A DNA stretch of 64,000 nt from TMED14 sp003507115 (GTDB taxonomy: Bacteria > Bacteroidota > Bacteroidia > Flavobacteriales > Schleiferiaceae): contig CALSOH010000001.1 in the NCBI GenBank assembly GCA_943787925.1, forward strand, positions 310,001-374,000, in the 5' to 3' direction. The notes below the pieces were generated by a model, which was given only the letters and a program-made list of their open reading frames with translations, was not told where the DNA came from and searched no databases. Each line of letters begins with the position of its first letter. Within the stretch, counting starts at the first letter, position 1. The position numbers and the translations under genes were made by a program. Shown here one piece after another: positions 1 to 8,921 of this stretch.

Positions 1-2
1 AC

Positions 3-167
3 GATGCCGAAGATTGGCAGTTGGAAGCGGTGAAGGAACTTCCCGCGGCGGAAGGATCCGGCTACATGCACCGCCTCTTTCACCACCCCAATGGCCCGCA
101 TGCGTTGCCCTTGCCTTGGAAGGCGCGGCTAAAAAAATTCCTGAAACGTCTTTTAGGACGGGCTTAA
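3..167 (+). CDS. C-terminal fragment of an unidentified protein (cut by window edge)
   Basis: The reading frame is open from base 3 and ends at a TAA at 165-167, giving 54 residues. The end is basic, with the pattern KKFLKRLLGRA before the stop. The gene begins outside the window, so the family cannot be assigned. It converges on the Wzt-like ATPase gene and overlaps its stop by 3-4 bases; that neighbour suggests, but does not show, a role in surface polysaccharide synthesis. Confidence 0.55.
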   Translation, partial: DAEDWQLEAVKELPAAEGSGYMHRLFHHPNGPHALPLPWKARLKKFLKRLLGRA

Positions 168-1330
168 GGCTCCAAACGCCAATCTTGGGGAATATGCACC
201 CCATTCTTGCCTGAGGGGTAGGCGGGGGCCTGCGATAGGAAGCCTCCGGAGGCCACTTGGAAGCCCCACACGTTTTTGTGCTCGTAGGCGACGACCCCAC
301 GTTCGGTCACACGGGCCTGAACACTGTACCAGCCCTCCATGAAGGGCATGGCCTCAAAATGCACATAGACCTCACCCGAAGCAGGCAATACAGAGGGCGC
401 AAACCCATGCGCGTGCATCGCTAGGGGTGCAATAAATCGACCGTCATTTCCGTGGATGTTCAAGCGAATGTCCACATCGTGCTGATCGCCATCGCCTTCG
501 TAGGCAATGCGCAGGGTATTGGCCACCCCGGTTTGCGGAGGTCCGGCCATCCACTCCATATCGGTCAAGCGCAGTTTACCACTGCCTGAAGCCACCCCAT
601 GTCCGGAGGCAAAAGCTTCTTTGGGGCCATGTGCCTGCTGGAGGTAGTCGGTGATTAGATCGGCTGAATTGCCATACCGCACCTTTTCGCCGCGGTCCAA
701 CCAAAGTGTTTGGGGACAGAGGGACTGTAGGGCGTAGAGGTTGTGCGAGACGAAGAGCACGGTTCGGCCCTTTTCGCTCATTTGGGCCTCCATGCTCTGC
801 AGGCATTTGGCCTGGAAACTGGCGTCGCCCACGGCCAAAACTTCATCCACCACCAAAATATCGGCATGCAAATGCGCGGCTACGGAAAAGCCCAAACGCA
901 CTTTCATCCCGCTCGAATAGTGCTTGATTGGGTGATCCATGTACTGGTCGTGCAGACCAGCAAATTCTTGAATGGCTTCCATGCGCTGCGCCATCTCTGG
1001 ACGTGACATGCCGTGCAAGGCGCCGCTGAGGTAGACGTTTTCGCGGCCCGACAAATCCGGATGGAATCCGGTGCCGACCTCGAGCAGGCTGGTCATTTGG
1101 CCGCGGTACTGGTAGCCCCCCGCACTCGGATGCGTCAGGCCCGACAGCAGCTTCAGCAACGTGGACTTGCCCGCGCCGTTCGGCCCCATGAGCCCCAACG
1201 CGGACCCCGCGGCCACCTCCAAATCCAAGGGCTTCAAGGCCCAGTAGTGGGTGCCTTGGAAGGAGCCCCGGCCAAAATAGCGTTTGGCGAGCCCCTGGGT
1301 TTGAAGTGCGAGGTGAGAGGGCAGGCTCAT
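164..1330 (-). CDS. Polysaccharide ABC exporter ATP-binding protein (Wzt-like)
   Basis: This 388-residue protein is the cytoplasmic ATPase of an ABC-2 type exporter for O-antigen, teichoic acid or capsule-type polysaccharide. Walker A (GPNGAGKST) is at residues 49-57, the ABC signature SSGMK at 139-143, and Walker B (ILVVDEVLAVGD) at about 158-169. The SSGM form of the signature is typical of Wzt/TagH/KpsT proteins. After the nucleotide-binding domain, roughly 150 residues form a C-terminal beta-rich region, as in Wzt proteins that bind the modified glycan end. Its ATG overlaps the end of the upstream permease gene by 4 bases, so the two are translationally coupled. The exported glycan cannot be inferred. 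Confidence 0.9.
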   Translation of the reverse strand: MSLPSHLALQTQGLAKRYFGRGSFQGTHYWALKPLDLEVAAGSALGLMGPNGAGKSTLLKLLSGLTHPSAGGYQYRGQMTSLLEVGTGFHPDLSGRENVYLSGALHGMSRPEMAQRMEAIQEFAGLHDQYMDHPIKHYSSGMKVRLGFSVAAHLHADILVVDEVLAVGDASFQAKCLQSMEAQMSEKGRTVLFVSHNLYALQSLCPQTLWLDRGEKVRYGNSADLITDYLQQAHGPKEAFASGHGVASGSGKLRLTDMEWMAGPPQTGVANTLRIAYEGDGDQHDVDIRLNIHGNDGRFIAPLAMHAHGFAPSVLPASGEVYVHFEAMPFMEGWYSVQARVTERGVVAYEHKNVWGFQVASGGFLSQAPAYPSGKNGVHIPQDWRLEP

Positions 1331-2160
1331 AGGTCGTCGATCAAGGTGCGTTCAACGGCTTTCAGGGCCCAGGTGCCCGTGACAAATAGGCCAAAGGCCA
1401 CGCCAAAAGAAATCAGGTGGTAGTCGTTCCAATTGCCCAGCCCCAGCCAGCCAAAGCGCATGCCATCCGCCATCCCCACGAAGGGATTCAGGTAGAGGAG
1501 CCAGGACTGGTCGCCCAGGGCGCTGGCGAAGCGTTCAGTCGGATAGGCGATCGGGGTCAGCAAGAATAGGCCTTGCACCAAAAAGGGAAGCAGCGCCAAA
1601 CCGTCGCGGTACCGCACCGAAAGGGCCGCAATCCAATAGGCTAGCCCCAAAGCTGCGCAGAGCCCGACTCCGCCAAAGAGAAGGACCCAGTGCAGTCCCT
1701 CCAGCCATATCCCGGTGGTCCAACCCCGGTAGACCCAAAACATCAGGGTGGCTACCGAAAAATCCACCAGGGCTACTCCCGCCTTGCTCAGAGGGAGGGC
1801 CGTTCGGGGAAAGAAGATCTTGCTGACGATGTGCTGGTTATGCACCAAGCTCGGCGCGCCTTGCAAAAGAATGTGCTGAGCCATCAGCCAAGCGGGCAGA
1901 GCGGCAAAGGCATAGAGGGGATAGGAGAGGCCCTGGGGCGCCTCCACCTTCACGATCCACGAAAAGACGATCAGGACGATGGCGGCGGCCAAAAGCGGCT
2001 GTCCAAGAGACCACAGCCAACCCATGCGCGTTTGGGCGTAGCGCAGTTGTAGGTCGCGACGCGCAAAAGCCCAGGCGACGCTCCGTGCACGTCGCATCTC
2101 CGCAGCGCTTCTGCGCCACAGCGGGTCTTTTGCGTGCACGGTCGTCAGGGGTTTACTCAT
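1327..2160 (-). CDS. Polysaccharide ABC exporter permease (Wzm-like, ABC-2 family)
   Basis: This 277-residue inner-membrane protein is the partner of the Wzt-like ATPase. An amphipathic N-terminus containing WAFARRDLQLRYAQTRMGWLW precedes about six hydrophobic segments, the usual ABC-2 permease layout. I chose the ATG at 2158-2160 because it gives the normal family N-terminus; a longer frame reaches 2244 but would run deep into the preceding gene. The start lies inside the last codons of the MacB-like gene (8-base overlap) and the 3' end overlaps the ATPase start, so the three genes form one tightly coupled minus-strand operon. Confidence 0.88.
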   Translation of the reverse strand: MSKPLTTVHAKDPLWRRSAAEMRRARSVAWAFARRDLQLRYAQTRMGWLWSLGQPLLAAAIVLIVFSWIVKVEAPQGLSYPLYAFAALPAWLMAQHILLQGAPSLVHNQHIVSKIFFPRTALPLSKAGVALVDFSVATLMFWVYRGWTTGIWLEGLHWVLLFGGVGLCAALGLAYWIAALSVRYRDGLALLPFLVQGLFLLTPIAYPTERFASALGDQSWLLYLNPFVGMADGMRFGWLGLGNWNDYHLISFGVAFGLFVTGTWALKAVERTLIDDL

Positions 2161-3409
2161 AGCGGAGCGCTTCAATCGGATCCAGTTTAGCGGCTTGTCG
2201 GGCTGGATACCATCCGGAGAGGATGCCCACCAAGACCGAAACAACCAAAGCTAAGATCATCCATTGAATCGGAAAGACAGCCGGGGAATTCATGATGACG
2301 GCCATTCCGTTGCCAACGGCCAGACCCAGGATGGTCCCCATGAGGCCCCCGATGAGGCTAACGAGAATCGCCTCTGCCAAGAATTGAAGGACAATGATTT
2401 GCTGGTTCGCACCCAGCGCTTTACGCGTGCCGATCTCTCGGGTTCTTTCCGTCACAGAAACGAGCATAATGTTCATGAGGGCCACGGAGGCGCCGAGAAG
2501 TGTAATGAAGCCAATTAAGGCCGCGCCCATACCGACTGAGCTCAATGATTCAATGAGCATGGCCGACAGACTGTCGCTGCGGCGGATGTTGAAATTATTT
2601 TCTTCTCCGGGGCGCAGTTTGCGGATGGCGCGCATGCTCGCGATAGAGGCATCAATCGTTTCATCCAACTTGAGTGGGTCAGAGGCCATCACGCTCGTCA
2701 CATAAGAGGAATTCATCGTTCCAAAATCATGATGGCCCGTCATCAAGGGTAAAAAGACGACATTATCATTGTTCATAAATCCGGTATTGCCCTTCGGGGC
2801 AGACATGCCTATGATCGTGTAGGGCTTCGTTCCGTTAATTCGAATGCGCTTTCCGACCGCATCCCCCTTGGGAAAGAGTTTGGAGGCGACGTCCGGGCCA
2901 ATGACGGCGACTGCGCGCGCTTCATTGAGTTCGATGGGGGAGAAGTAGCGCCCTTCGGCCAGCTCAATGGCGCTGACTGTAGGGTAATTCTTGTCAGCCA
3001 CCAAGATGCCTACATTGGGATTGGTTTCTGTACCCTCAAAAAAAATAGTGGCCGTATTGGTGGCGTAATCACTTACACTCGAGAGGATGCCCTTTTTCTC
3101 TAGATTCTCCCGGAGCTTGATGGCGGTGCGCAAAGGGATTTTGGGTTGTTCCTTCTCCCGGATACCATTACGACCAATTTGGATGTTCATTCCGCCTTGC
3201 TGGATGGTGAAGGTATTTGCTCCCATGGAGTTAAACTGGCCCGAAATACTGCTTTCCATGACGCTTGTGGCCGTGAGCATGCCCACGAGGGCGGTGATTC
3301 CTATGGCGATGATGAGCGCGGTAAGTATCGCCCGAAGTAGCTGAGCCCTAAGGGCTTGGATGGCAATCTTCACAGCTTCAGTTAGGACGGAAATCGGTAT
3401 TTTGCGCAT
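2153..3409 (-). CDS. MacB/FtsX-type ABC transporter permease
   Basis: This 418-residue protein has one transmembrane helix near residues 22-48, a large extracytoplasmic domain (MacB-PCD-like, with a segment reading NVGILVADKNYP and another GKRIRINGTKPYTIIG), and three C-terminal helices forming an FtsX domain with the motif ERTREIGTRKALGA. This is the layout of the non-canonical permeases that power export of lipoproteins or small molecules without moving substrate through the membrane themselves. No cognate LolD/MacB-type ATPase is encoded next to it; the only ATPase nearby is the Wzt-like one, which belongs to another family. It is first in the minus-strand operon, with a TACCTTTA box just upstream. 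Confidence 0.88.
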   Translation of the reverse strand: MRKIPISVLTEAVKIAIQALRAQLLRAILTALIIAIGITALVGMLTATSVMESSISGQFNSMGANTFTIQQGGMNIQIGRNGIREKEQPKIPLRTAIKLRENLEKKGILSSVSDYATNTATIFFEGTETNPNVGILVADKNYPTVSAIELAEGRYFSPIELNEARAVAVIGPDVASKLFPKGDAVGKRIRINGTKPYTIIGMSAPKGNTGFMNNDNVVFLPLMTGHHDFGTMNSSYVTSVMASDPLKLDETIDASIASMRAIRKLRPGEENNFNIRRSDSLSAMLIESLSSVGMGAALIGFITLLGASVALMNIMLVSVTERTREIGTRKALGANQQIIVLQFLAEAILVSLIGGLMGTILGLAVGNGMAVIMNSPAVFPIQWMILALVVSVLVGILSGWYPARQAAKLDPIEALRYE

Positions 3410-3416
3410 ATTCAGG

Positions 3417-3424
3417 TAAAGGTA
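3417..3424 (-). promoter_or_regulatory. Probable -7 element TACCTTTA for the MacB-like operon
   Basis: Seven of eight bases match the Bacteroidota -7 consensus TAnnTTTG on the minus strand, 7 bases upstream of the ATG at 3409. No clear -33 TTG is visible. Confidence 0.45.
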
Positions 3425-3446
3425 GTGGGTGGATGGCTTGGCTCTC

Positions 3447-3454
3447 TAACTTTG
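3447..3454 (+). promoter_or_regulatory. Promoter -7 element TAACTTTG
   Basis: Exact match to TAnnTTTG, ending 7 bases before the ATG at 3462, so the transcript would have almost no leader. It diverges from the MacB-like promoter 22 bases away. Confidence 0.7.
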
Positions 3455-3461
3455 CAGTCTC

Positions 3462-4286
3462 ATGAAGCTGAACAAATTACATGCCGCACTCGCCTTGGTT
3501 CTGGGGTCGATGACTCTCCAAGCGCAATACGTTTATCTGGATTTCCAAGATACCACGGTGTCCCAAAACGGCCACTTTGTCGACATTGACCTGAACAATG
3601 ATACGGCCTACGACTTTCGCTTCACGCTGTTGCGCGACACGGGGACGACGACGAACTTAATTGATGCGGCCATTGTCTCGCCTTTTGATTCAGTAACCTC
3701 GGGCATTTTCGGTCAGCAGCGCGGACTGTTCCACTATGCCGACCGCTTGGAGGTGGGTGACCTCATTTCTGCGACGGCCTCGTCGTGGCAGGGGATGTCT
3801 CCAACCGATGAATACGGAACCATTGATTACCGCTTTGATAGCGTGCACGACCCCTATTCTCAATGGCAGGCTCCCTATACGGACGGATTCTTAGGAGCTC
3901 GGATTGAAAAGGATGGCGCCTACATCTACGGCTGGATTCGCCTAGAGCTCGCGGCGGATGGCAAGTCGTTCACCTTGAAGGATTGTGCCTACCAACAAAA
4001 AGCAGACAGCACGATCGAAGCGGGTCACCTATGGATTAGCCTGGACGACCGGGTGTTGGAGGGCTACCGCTGGGCCCGTCAGCATGAAGCGATTTACTTG
4101 CAACGCCCTCAGAACCATCCCTCGACCCAGGTCTCGGTTTATGCCATGACCGGCCAATTGCTGCTTCAAGGAGCCTGGACGGATGCTGAATGGGCGATTC
4201 CGTCTTCCCTCACACGGGATTCCATGATCCTTGTGGTGGTGCAATCCCCCGAGGGCACCTGGATTCAGCGCATTCCCTTGCGCTAG
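3462..4286 (+). CDS. Secreted protein with T9SS C-terminal sorting domain
   Basis: This 274-residue protein starts with a signal peptide (about residues 1-21, ending LQAQ). The central part is beta-rich and resembles secreted Bacteroidota proteins of unknown function that carry a GARIEKDGAYIYGWIRLEL-type segment. The last ~75 residues look like a Por secretion tail: a VSVYAMTGQLL stretch followed by a beta-strand and a terminal basic IPLR. Such tails direct export across the outer membrane by the type IX system. The passenger function is unknown. It stands alone between a divergent operon and aconitase. Confidence 0.75.
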   Translation: MKLNKLHAALALVLGSMTLQAQYVYLDFQDTTVSQNGHFVDIDLNNDTAYDFRFTLLRDTGTTTNLIDAAIVSPFDSVTSGIFGQQRGLFHYADRLEVGDLISATASSWQGMSPTDEYGTIDYRFDSVHDPYSQWQAPYTDGFLGARIEKDGAYIYGWIRLELAADGKSFTLKDCAYQQKADSTIEAGHLWISLDDRVLEGYRWARQHEAIYLQRPQNHPSTQVSVYAMTGQLLLQGAWTDAEWAIPSSLTRDSMILVVVQSPEGTWIQRIPLR

Positions 4287-4308
4287 GGTTTCAAAAATTT
4301 TTCAATTA

Positions 4309-4365
4309 TTCCCGCATATGGGAAGAAAATCTGCAATGATTTCGGCGAAATCCGAAGTAATTTCG
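4309..4365. promoter_or_regulatory. Cluster of inverted repeats upstream of aconitase
   Basis: The 97-base gap before the aconitase start contains TTCCC-N6-GGGAA at 4309-4324, a perfect GATTTC-GGC-GAAATC at 4338-4352, and an overlapping CGAAAT/ATTTCG pair ending at 4365. These could be operators or leader hairpins; no regulator can be named. A good TAnnTTTG box is not visible in this gap. Confidence 0.4.
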
Positions 4366-4383
4366 CATTAAATACCCCTATCT

Positions 4384-6651
4384 ATGGCTTTTGATATTGA
4401 GATGATTCGCGGTTTCTACGAGCGCTTCCCCGGTCGCGTCGCTGCTGCCCGTACGGTCGTTGGTCAACCTTTGACCTTGTCGGAGAAAATCTTGTATGCG
4501 CACTTGTGGCAAGGCGATGCCACGGAAGCCCACCAACGTGGTGCTTCGTACGTGGACTTTGCCCCGGACCGAGTGGCTATGCAGGATGCCACAGCTCAGA
4601 TGGCCCTTCTCCAGTTCATGCAGGCGGGTCGGAAGCAAGCAGCTGTTCCCTCCACGGTGCATTGCGATCATTTGATTCAAGCGCGTGTCGGTGCGACCGC
4701 AGATTTGCAAGATGCGGTAAACAAGAGTAATGAGGTATTCAACTTTTTGGCCTCGGTCTCCAATAAATATGGTATTGGTTTTTGGAAGCCTGGTGCGGGA
4801 ATCATCCACCAAGTGGTCCTAGAAAACTATGCATTCCCTGGTGGGATGATGATCGGCACGGACTCTCACACGGTGAACGCCGGCGGTCTGGGCATGGTGG
4901 CGATTGGGGTTGGCGGTGCGGACGCCGTCGACGTGATGGCCGGCATGGCGTGGGAGTTGAAGTTCCCCAAACTCATCGGCGTCAAATTGACGGGAGAACT
5001 CAATGGATGGACTTCCGCCAAAGACGTCATCCTCAAAGTAGCGGGTATCTTGACCGTCAAAGGCGGAACGGGCTGCATCGTCGAGTACTTCGGCGAAGGC
5101 GCTCAATCGCTCTCCTGTACGGGCAAGGGCACCATTTGCAACATGGGGGCTGAAATTGGCGCCACCACCTCCACCTTCGCCTACGATGCCTCCATGGAGC
5201 GCTATCTGCGCGCCACGGGTCGCGCGGACGTAGCGGATTTGGCCAACACCGTGGCCTCGGAATTGACGGCCGACCCCGAGGTCTACGCAAACCCCGAGAA
5301 GTACTTTGATCAAGTGATCCAAATCAACCTGTCTGAATTGGAGCCCCATGTCAACGGTCCATTCACGCCGGATTTGGCCACCCCGATTTCCAAGCTGGGC
5401 GAAGTCGCCAAAGCCAACGGTTGGCCCATGGACATCGAAGTCGGTTTGATCGGCTCCTGTACCAACTCTTCGTACGAAGACCTGACGCGTGCCGCCTCCA
5501 TAGCCAAGCAAGCCGCGGCCAAGAAATTAACGGTCAATGCCGAATATTCGGTAACCCCCGGCTCAGAGCAAGTGCGTTACACCGCCGAGCGCGACGGTTT
5601 GCTCGACGAGTTTGAAGCGATTGGCGGCAAAGTGTTCGCCAATGCCTGTGGACCCTGTATCGGTCAATGGGCACGTGAGGGCGCGGACAAGGGAGAGAAG
5701 AACACCATCGTTCACTCCTTCAACCGGAATTTCGCCAAGCGTGCCGACGGCAATCCCAACACGCACGCCTTTGTAGCGTCTCCTGAACTGGTTACGGCCT
5801 TGGCTATTGCCGGTCGATTGGACTTCAATCCCTTGACGGACACCCTCACCAACCAAGACGGTGAGGCGGTGAAGCTCGATGCCCCCGTGGGCGAAGAGCT
5901 CCCAGCACGCGGTTATGCGGTGGAAGATGCCGGCTACCAAGCGCCCGCAGAAGACGGCAGCCACGTGGTCGTAGCGGTCAATCCAGAGAGCCAGCGCCTC
6001 CAATTGCTTGATTCTTTCGCCGCATGGGATGGCCAAAACATCACAGGCGCCAAGTTGCTCATCAAAGCCCAGGGCAAGTGTACCACCGACCACATTTCGA
6101 TGGCCGGTCCCTGGTTGCGCTACCGCGGTCACTTGGACAACATCGCCAACAACACCTTGACGGGCGCCGTGAACGCCTTTAATGGGGCGACGAATTCCGT
6201 TCTGAATGCCTTGACCGGGGAGTACGGCGAGGTTCCGGCCGTCCAGCGCGAATACAAAGCGGCGGGCATTCCCACCTTGGTGGTCGGGGATCAGAACTAT
6301 GGCGAGGGGTCTTCTCGTGAGCACGCTGCCATGCAGCCCCGTCACCTCGGTGTTCGGGCCGTTTTGGTGAAGAGCTTTGCACGGATCCACGAAACCAACC
6401 TCAAGAAGCAAGGCATGCTGGCCTTGACCTTTGCCAATGAGGCGGATTACAACCGCATTCAAGAGCACGATGCCATCGACTTTGTGGACCTGAAGGACTT
6501 CGCTCCGGGCAAGCCCTTAACGTTGGTTTTCCGCCATGCCGATGGCAGCGAAGACCGCGTGGTAGCGCAGCATACCTACAATGAACAGCAGATCGCCTGG
6601 TTTAAGGCGGGCTCTGCTCTCAACCTCATCAAACAAGAACAAGGTTTGTAA
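4384..6651 (+). CDS. acn: Aconitate hydratase (mitochondrial-type)
   Basis: This enzyme interconverts citrate and isocitrate in the TCA cycle. It is 755 residues long, the usual length of the mitochondrial-type aconitases of Bacteroidota. The three [4Fe-4S] cysteines are in GSCTNSSYEDLTRA (about residue 358) and CGPCIGQW (about 421 and 424). The swivel domain carries GEGSSREHAA and later SFARIHETNLKKQG. The start at 4384 gives a normal N-terminus. Upstream there are several inverted repeats; downstream there is a strong terminator at 6674-6707, so it is probably monocistronic. Confidence 0.96.
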   Translation: MAFDIEMIRGFYERFPGRVAAARTVVGQPLTLSEKILYAHLWQGDATEAHQRGASYVDFAPDRVAMQDATAQMALLQFMQAGRKQAAVPSTVHCDHLIQARVGATADLQDAVNKSNEVFNFLASVSNKYGIGFWKPGAGIIHQVVLENYAFPGGMMIGTDSHTVNAGGLGMVAIGVGGADAVDVMAGMAWELKFPKLIGVKLTGELNGWTSAKDVILKVAGILTVKGGTGCIVEYFGEGAQSLSCTGKGTICNMGAEIGATTSTFAYDASMERYLRATGRADVADLANTVASELTADPEVYANPEKYFDQVIQINLSELEPHVNGPFTPDLATPISKLGEVAKANGWPMDIEVGLIGSCTNSSYEDLTRAASIAKQAAAKKLTVNAEYSVTPGSEQVRYTAERDGLLDEFEAIGGKVFANACGPCIGQWAREGADKGEKNTIVHSFNRNFAKRADGNPNTHAFVASPELVTALAIAGRLDFNPLTDTLTNQDGEAVKLDAPVGEELPARGYAVEDAGYQAPAEDGSHVVVAVNPESQRLQLLDSFAAWDGQNITGAKLLIKAQGKCTTDHISMAGPWLRYRGHLDNIANNTLTGAVNAFNGATNSVLNALTGEYGEVPAVQREYKAAGIPTLVVGDQNYGEGSSREHAAMQPRHLGVRAVLVKSFARIHETNLKKQGMLALTFANEADYNRIQEHDAIDFVDLKDFAPGKPLTLVFRHADGSEDRVVAQHTYNEQQIAWFKAGSALNLIKQEQGL

Positions 6652-6673
6652 ACCGTAGGTTGATAAGTTCTCC

Positions 6674-6707
6674 AAGCCGCATCCCCAAAAGGCTGCGGCT
6701 TTTTTTT
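6674..6707 (+). terminator. Rho-independent terminator after aconitase
   Basis: Stem AAGCCGCA / TGCGGCTT (6674-6681 and 6694-6701) with a 12-base loop, followed by a run of T to 6707. Confidence 0.85.
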
Positions 6708-6718
6708 ACCTTCCAAGC

Positions 6719-8002
6719 ATGGAGTATTCAAAGCGAACCCAATGGGGCTGGGCCATGTACGATTGGGCCAACTCGTCCTACAGTTTAGTCATTGGGACGG
6801 CCATCTATCCCATTTATTACGCCGCGGTGATGGAAGGGGCAGGCAAGGAAGGGTTTGCCTTTTTAGGTGGGCACATCAGCACCACCGCCGCCTACACCTT
6901 TGCGGTCGCCGCCTCATTTTTGACCGTAAGCCTCATGACGCCCTACCTGAGCGCCCTGGCCGAACTAGGAGGGAACAAGAAGCAATTCATGCGAAGCTTC
7001 ATCTACACGGGGTCGGCCGCGTGCATGGGGATGTACTTTTTCACGGAAGAGACCTTGTGGTGGGGGCTCCTCGCTCCGTATTTGGCTTCGCTCTGCTTTT
7101 CGGGGAGTTTGGTATTCTACAATTCGTACTTGCCGGAAATTGCCCCGCCAGACCGCCAAGATGCCTTGTCCGCTCGGGGATTTGCCCTAGGCTACTTGGG
7201 CAGTAGTTTGGTGTTGATTGCCGCCTTGGCCTGTATCCAGAACCCCGATTGGTTCAACCAAGAGGGGGTGGGTTGGATTACCCGGATGAGCTTCGTAACC
7301 GTGGGCCTTTGGTGGCTAGGTTGGGGAGAATTTTCCCTCTATCGCCTGCCGTCAGGCCATCAAATTGAGGGCGGGGTGAAAGAAAAGGGCTGGATTCGGG
7401 CGGCCTACCAGCGCGTGTTTGATGTCGTGGCGGAATTTCGGGCTATGCCTGGGGTAGAGCGATTTTTAGTGGGCTTCTTTTTTGCTTCGGCGGGGGTCCA
7501 AACCATCATTTTGATTGCCTCCTTGTTCGGAACGCAAGTGTTAGGACTGGAGACCTCGGCCCTGATCACCACCATCCTACTCATCCAATTTGTGGGGATA
7601 GCGGGTTCCTATATTTTCAGCCGCCTCAGTGATGTGTGGGGCAATATTCGAGCTCTCATTGTTGCGGGACTGCTCTGGGTTTGCATTTGTGCTCTGGCTT
7701 ATGTGGTGAACAGCGAAACGCAGTTCTATCTCTTGGGGGCCGCGGTGGGATTGGTGCTCGGGGGCATACAATCGTTGGCGCGGTCTACCTTTTCCAAGTT
7801 GCTTCCCTCAGAAGGGGAGCACGTCACCTACTTTAGTTTTTTTGACATCGCCGAAAAGTTGGCGACGGTGTTGGGCATGGTGGCTGTCGGTTGGATGGAA
7901 ACGGTCACGGGAGACCTTCGATTTTCGGCCCTCCTCTTGTCCGGATTTTTCTTGTTGGCGGTTGCCTCGTGGTTTGGGGTGAGGACGGCACAAAAATTGT
8001 AG
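6719..8002 (+). CDS. MFS transporter, UMF1 (Atg22-like) family
   Basis: This 427-residue polytopic membrane protein has the family hallmark MYDWANSSYSLVIGT at residues 13-27 and about eleven to twelve hydrophobic segments. UMF1-family transporters are probable effluxers of amino acids or small solutes; the substrate is not known for bacterial members. The start is 4 bases after TACCTTCC, a poor relative of the -7 box, and just downstream of the aconitase terminator, so it probably begins a new transcript. The next genes follow closely (11 bases) and may be co-transcribed. Confidence 0.85.
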   Translation: MEYSKRTQWGWAMYDWANSSYSLVIGTAIYPIYYAAVMEGAGKEGFAFLGGHISTTAAYTFAVAASFLTVSLMTPYLSALAELGGNKKQFMRSFIYTGSAACMGMYFFTEETLWWGLLAPYLASLCFSGSLVFYNSYLPEIAPPDRQDALSARGFALGYLGSSLVLIAALACIQNPDWFNQEGVGWITRMSFVTVGLWWLGWGEFSLYRLPSGHQIEGGVKEKGWIRAAYQRVFDVVAEFRAMPGVERFLVGFFFASAGVQTIILIASLFGTQVLGLETSALITTILLIQFVGIAGSYIFSRLSDVWGNIRALIVAGLLWVCICALAYVVNSETQFYLLGAAVGLVLGGIQSLARSTFSKLLPSEGEHVTYFSFFDIAEKLATVLGMVAVGWMETVTGDLRFSALLLSGFFLLAVASWFGVRTAQKL

Positions 8003-8013
8003 TTTGGCTCCCA

Positions 8014-8370
8014 ATGAAAAAAGCGATTCTTTCCGTCCTAGCCTTGACGAGCATGATCTCGGCATGCTATTATGACAATGCGGAGGAGCTGTACGGAACC
8101 ACCCCCTGCGATGCCAGTGCCGTGACGTGGACGTCCGATATTCAACCCTTACTTCAAACCCAATGCGTTTCCTGCCATTCGGGGGCCTCTGCGTCTGCGG
8201 GTAAAGACTTCTCTACCTACACTTCGGTAAAGGCCTCCCTCAATAGCGCGGTGGGGCGCATGAACAAGCCGGTGGGAGACCCCCTGCTCATGCCTCCGAG
8301 CGGAAAACTTTCTACCTGTTCTCTCACCAAAATGGACGCCTGGGTTGCTGCCGGGGCGCCCCAAAACTAA
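8014..8370 (+). CDS. Cytochrome c domain lipoprotein
   Basis: This 118-residue lipoprotein has a signal peptide with lipobox ISAC (Cys18) and a single c-type haem motif CVSCH near residue 51, followed by a conserved MPP-type turn (LLMPPSGKLS) whose Met is a likely distal haem ligand. It resembles the small planctomycete-type cytochrome c modules common in Bacteroidota. I chose the ATG at 8014 because it gives a proper lipoprotein signal. Next come YceI and DUF5777 genes; this trio is a recurring neighbourhood and suggests a periplasmic redox or lipid-quinone function that is not defined. Confidence 0.82.
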   Translation: MKKAILSVLALTSMISACYYDNAEELYGTTPCDASAVTWTSDIQPLLQTQCVSCHSGASASAGKDFSTYTSVKASLNSAVGRMNKPVGDPLLMPPSGKLSTCSLTKMDAWVAAGAPQN

Positions 8371-8377
8371 AATCCCT

Positions 8378-8920
8378 ATGAAAAAGTCCCTTCTTTTATT
8401 GGTTACCCTCTGTGTATCCTACTCGGCGATGGCCCAAAAACTGGTTAGCCGCGATACCTATGTCCACTTCTTTTCCGAAACCCCCGTGGAGGATATTGAA
8501 GCTTCGCTGAAGGATGGGGTCGGCCTGATCAACACGGAAACCAAGGAATTTGTCTTTCAAGTGAATATCCAGTCCTTCACCTTTGAGAAAGCCCTCATGC
8601 AGGAGCATTTCAATGAGAACTACATGGAGTCTACCAAGTATCCCAAGGGCTTGTTCAAGGGCAAAATTTCGGGGGATGTCGCCTTCGCAAAGGCGGGAAC
8701 GTACAACGTGAAGCTGGTGGGTACCATGAATATCCACGGTAAGGATCGCGCCATGACGATTCCCGCAACCATCGCCGTATCCAAAGAAGGTTTGGTCGTC
8801 TTGGAGTCGACATTTATCATCAAGCCGACGGACCACGATGTCGAAATCCCCAGTTTGGTGGTCACCAAAATCGCCAAGGAGATCGAAGTCAAGGTGAAGT
8901 CCACTCTTCGCGCCAACTAA
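8378..8920 (+). CDS. YceI family periplasmic protein
   Basis: This 180-residue protein has a signal peptide (residues 1-19, ending AMAQ) and a YceI-like lipocalin-fold domain. Visible family features are the early SETPVEDIEA segment, GLFKGKISGDV in the middle and a late VSKEGLVVLESTFIIKPTDHDVEIP-like stretch. YceI proteins bind long isoprenoid or amphiphilic molecules in the periplasm. The ATG at 8378 lies 7 bases after the cytochrome stop. The next gene starts 1 base after this stop, so all three are one operon. Confidence 0.85.
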   Translation: MKKSLLLLVTLCVSYSAMAQKLVSRDTYVHFFSETPVEDIEASLKDGVGLINTETKEFVFQVNIQSFTFEKALMQEHFNENYMESTKYPKGLFKGKISGDVAFAKAGTYNVKLVGTMNIHGKDRAMTIPATIAVSKEGLVVLESTFIIKPTDHDVEIPSLVVTKIAKEIEVKVKSTLRAN

Positions 8921-8921
8921 G

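Noticed and set aside
5563..6468. A 301-codon minus-strand frame within aconitase
   Set aside because: It lies wholly opposite a highly conserved enzyme and shows no domain or signal.
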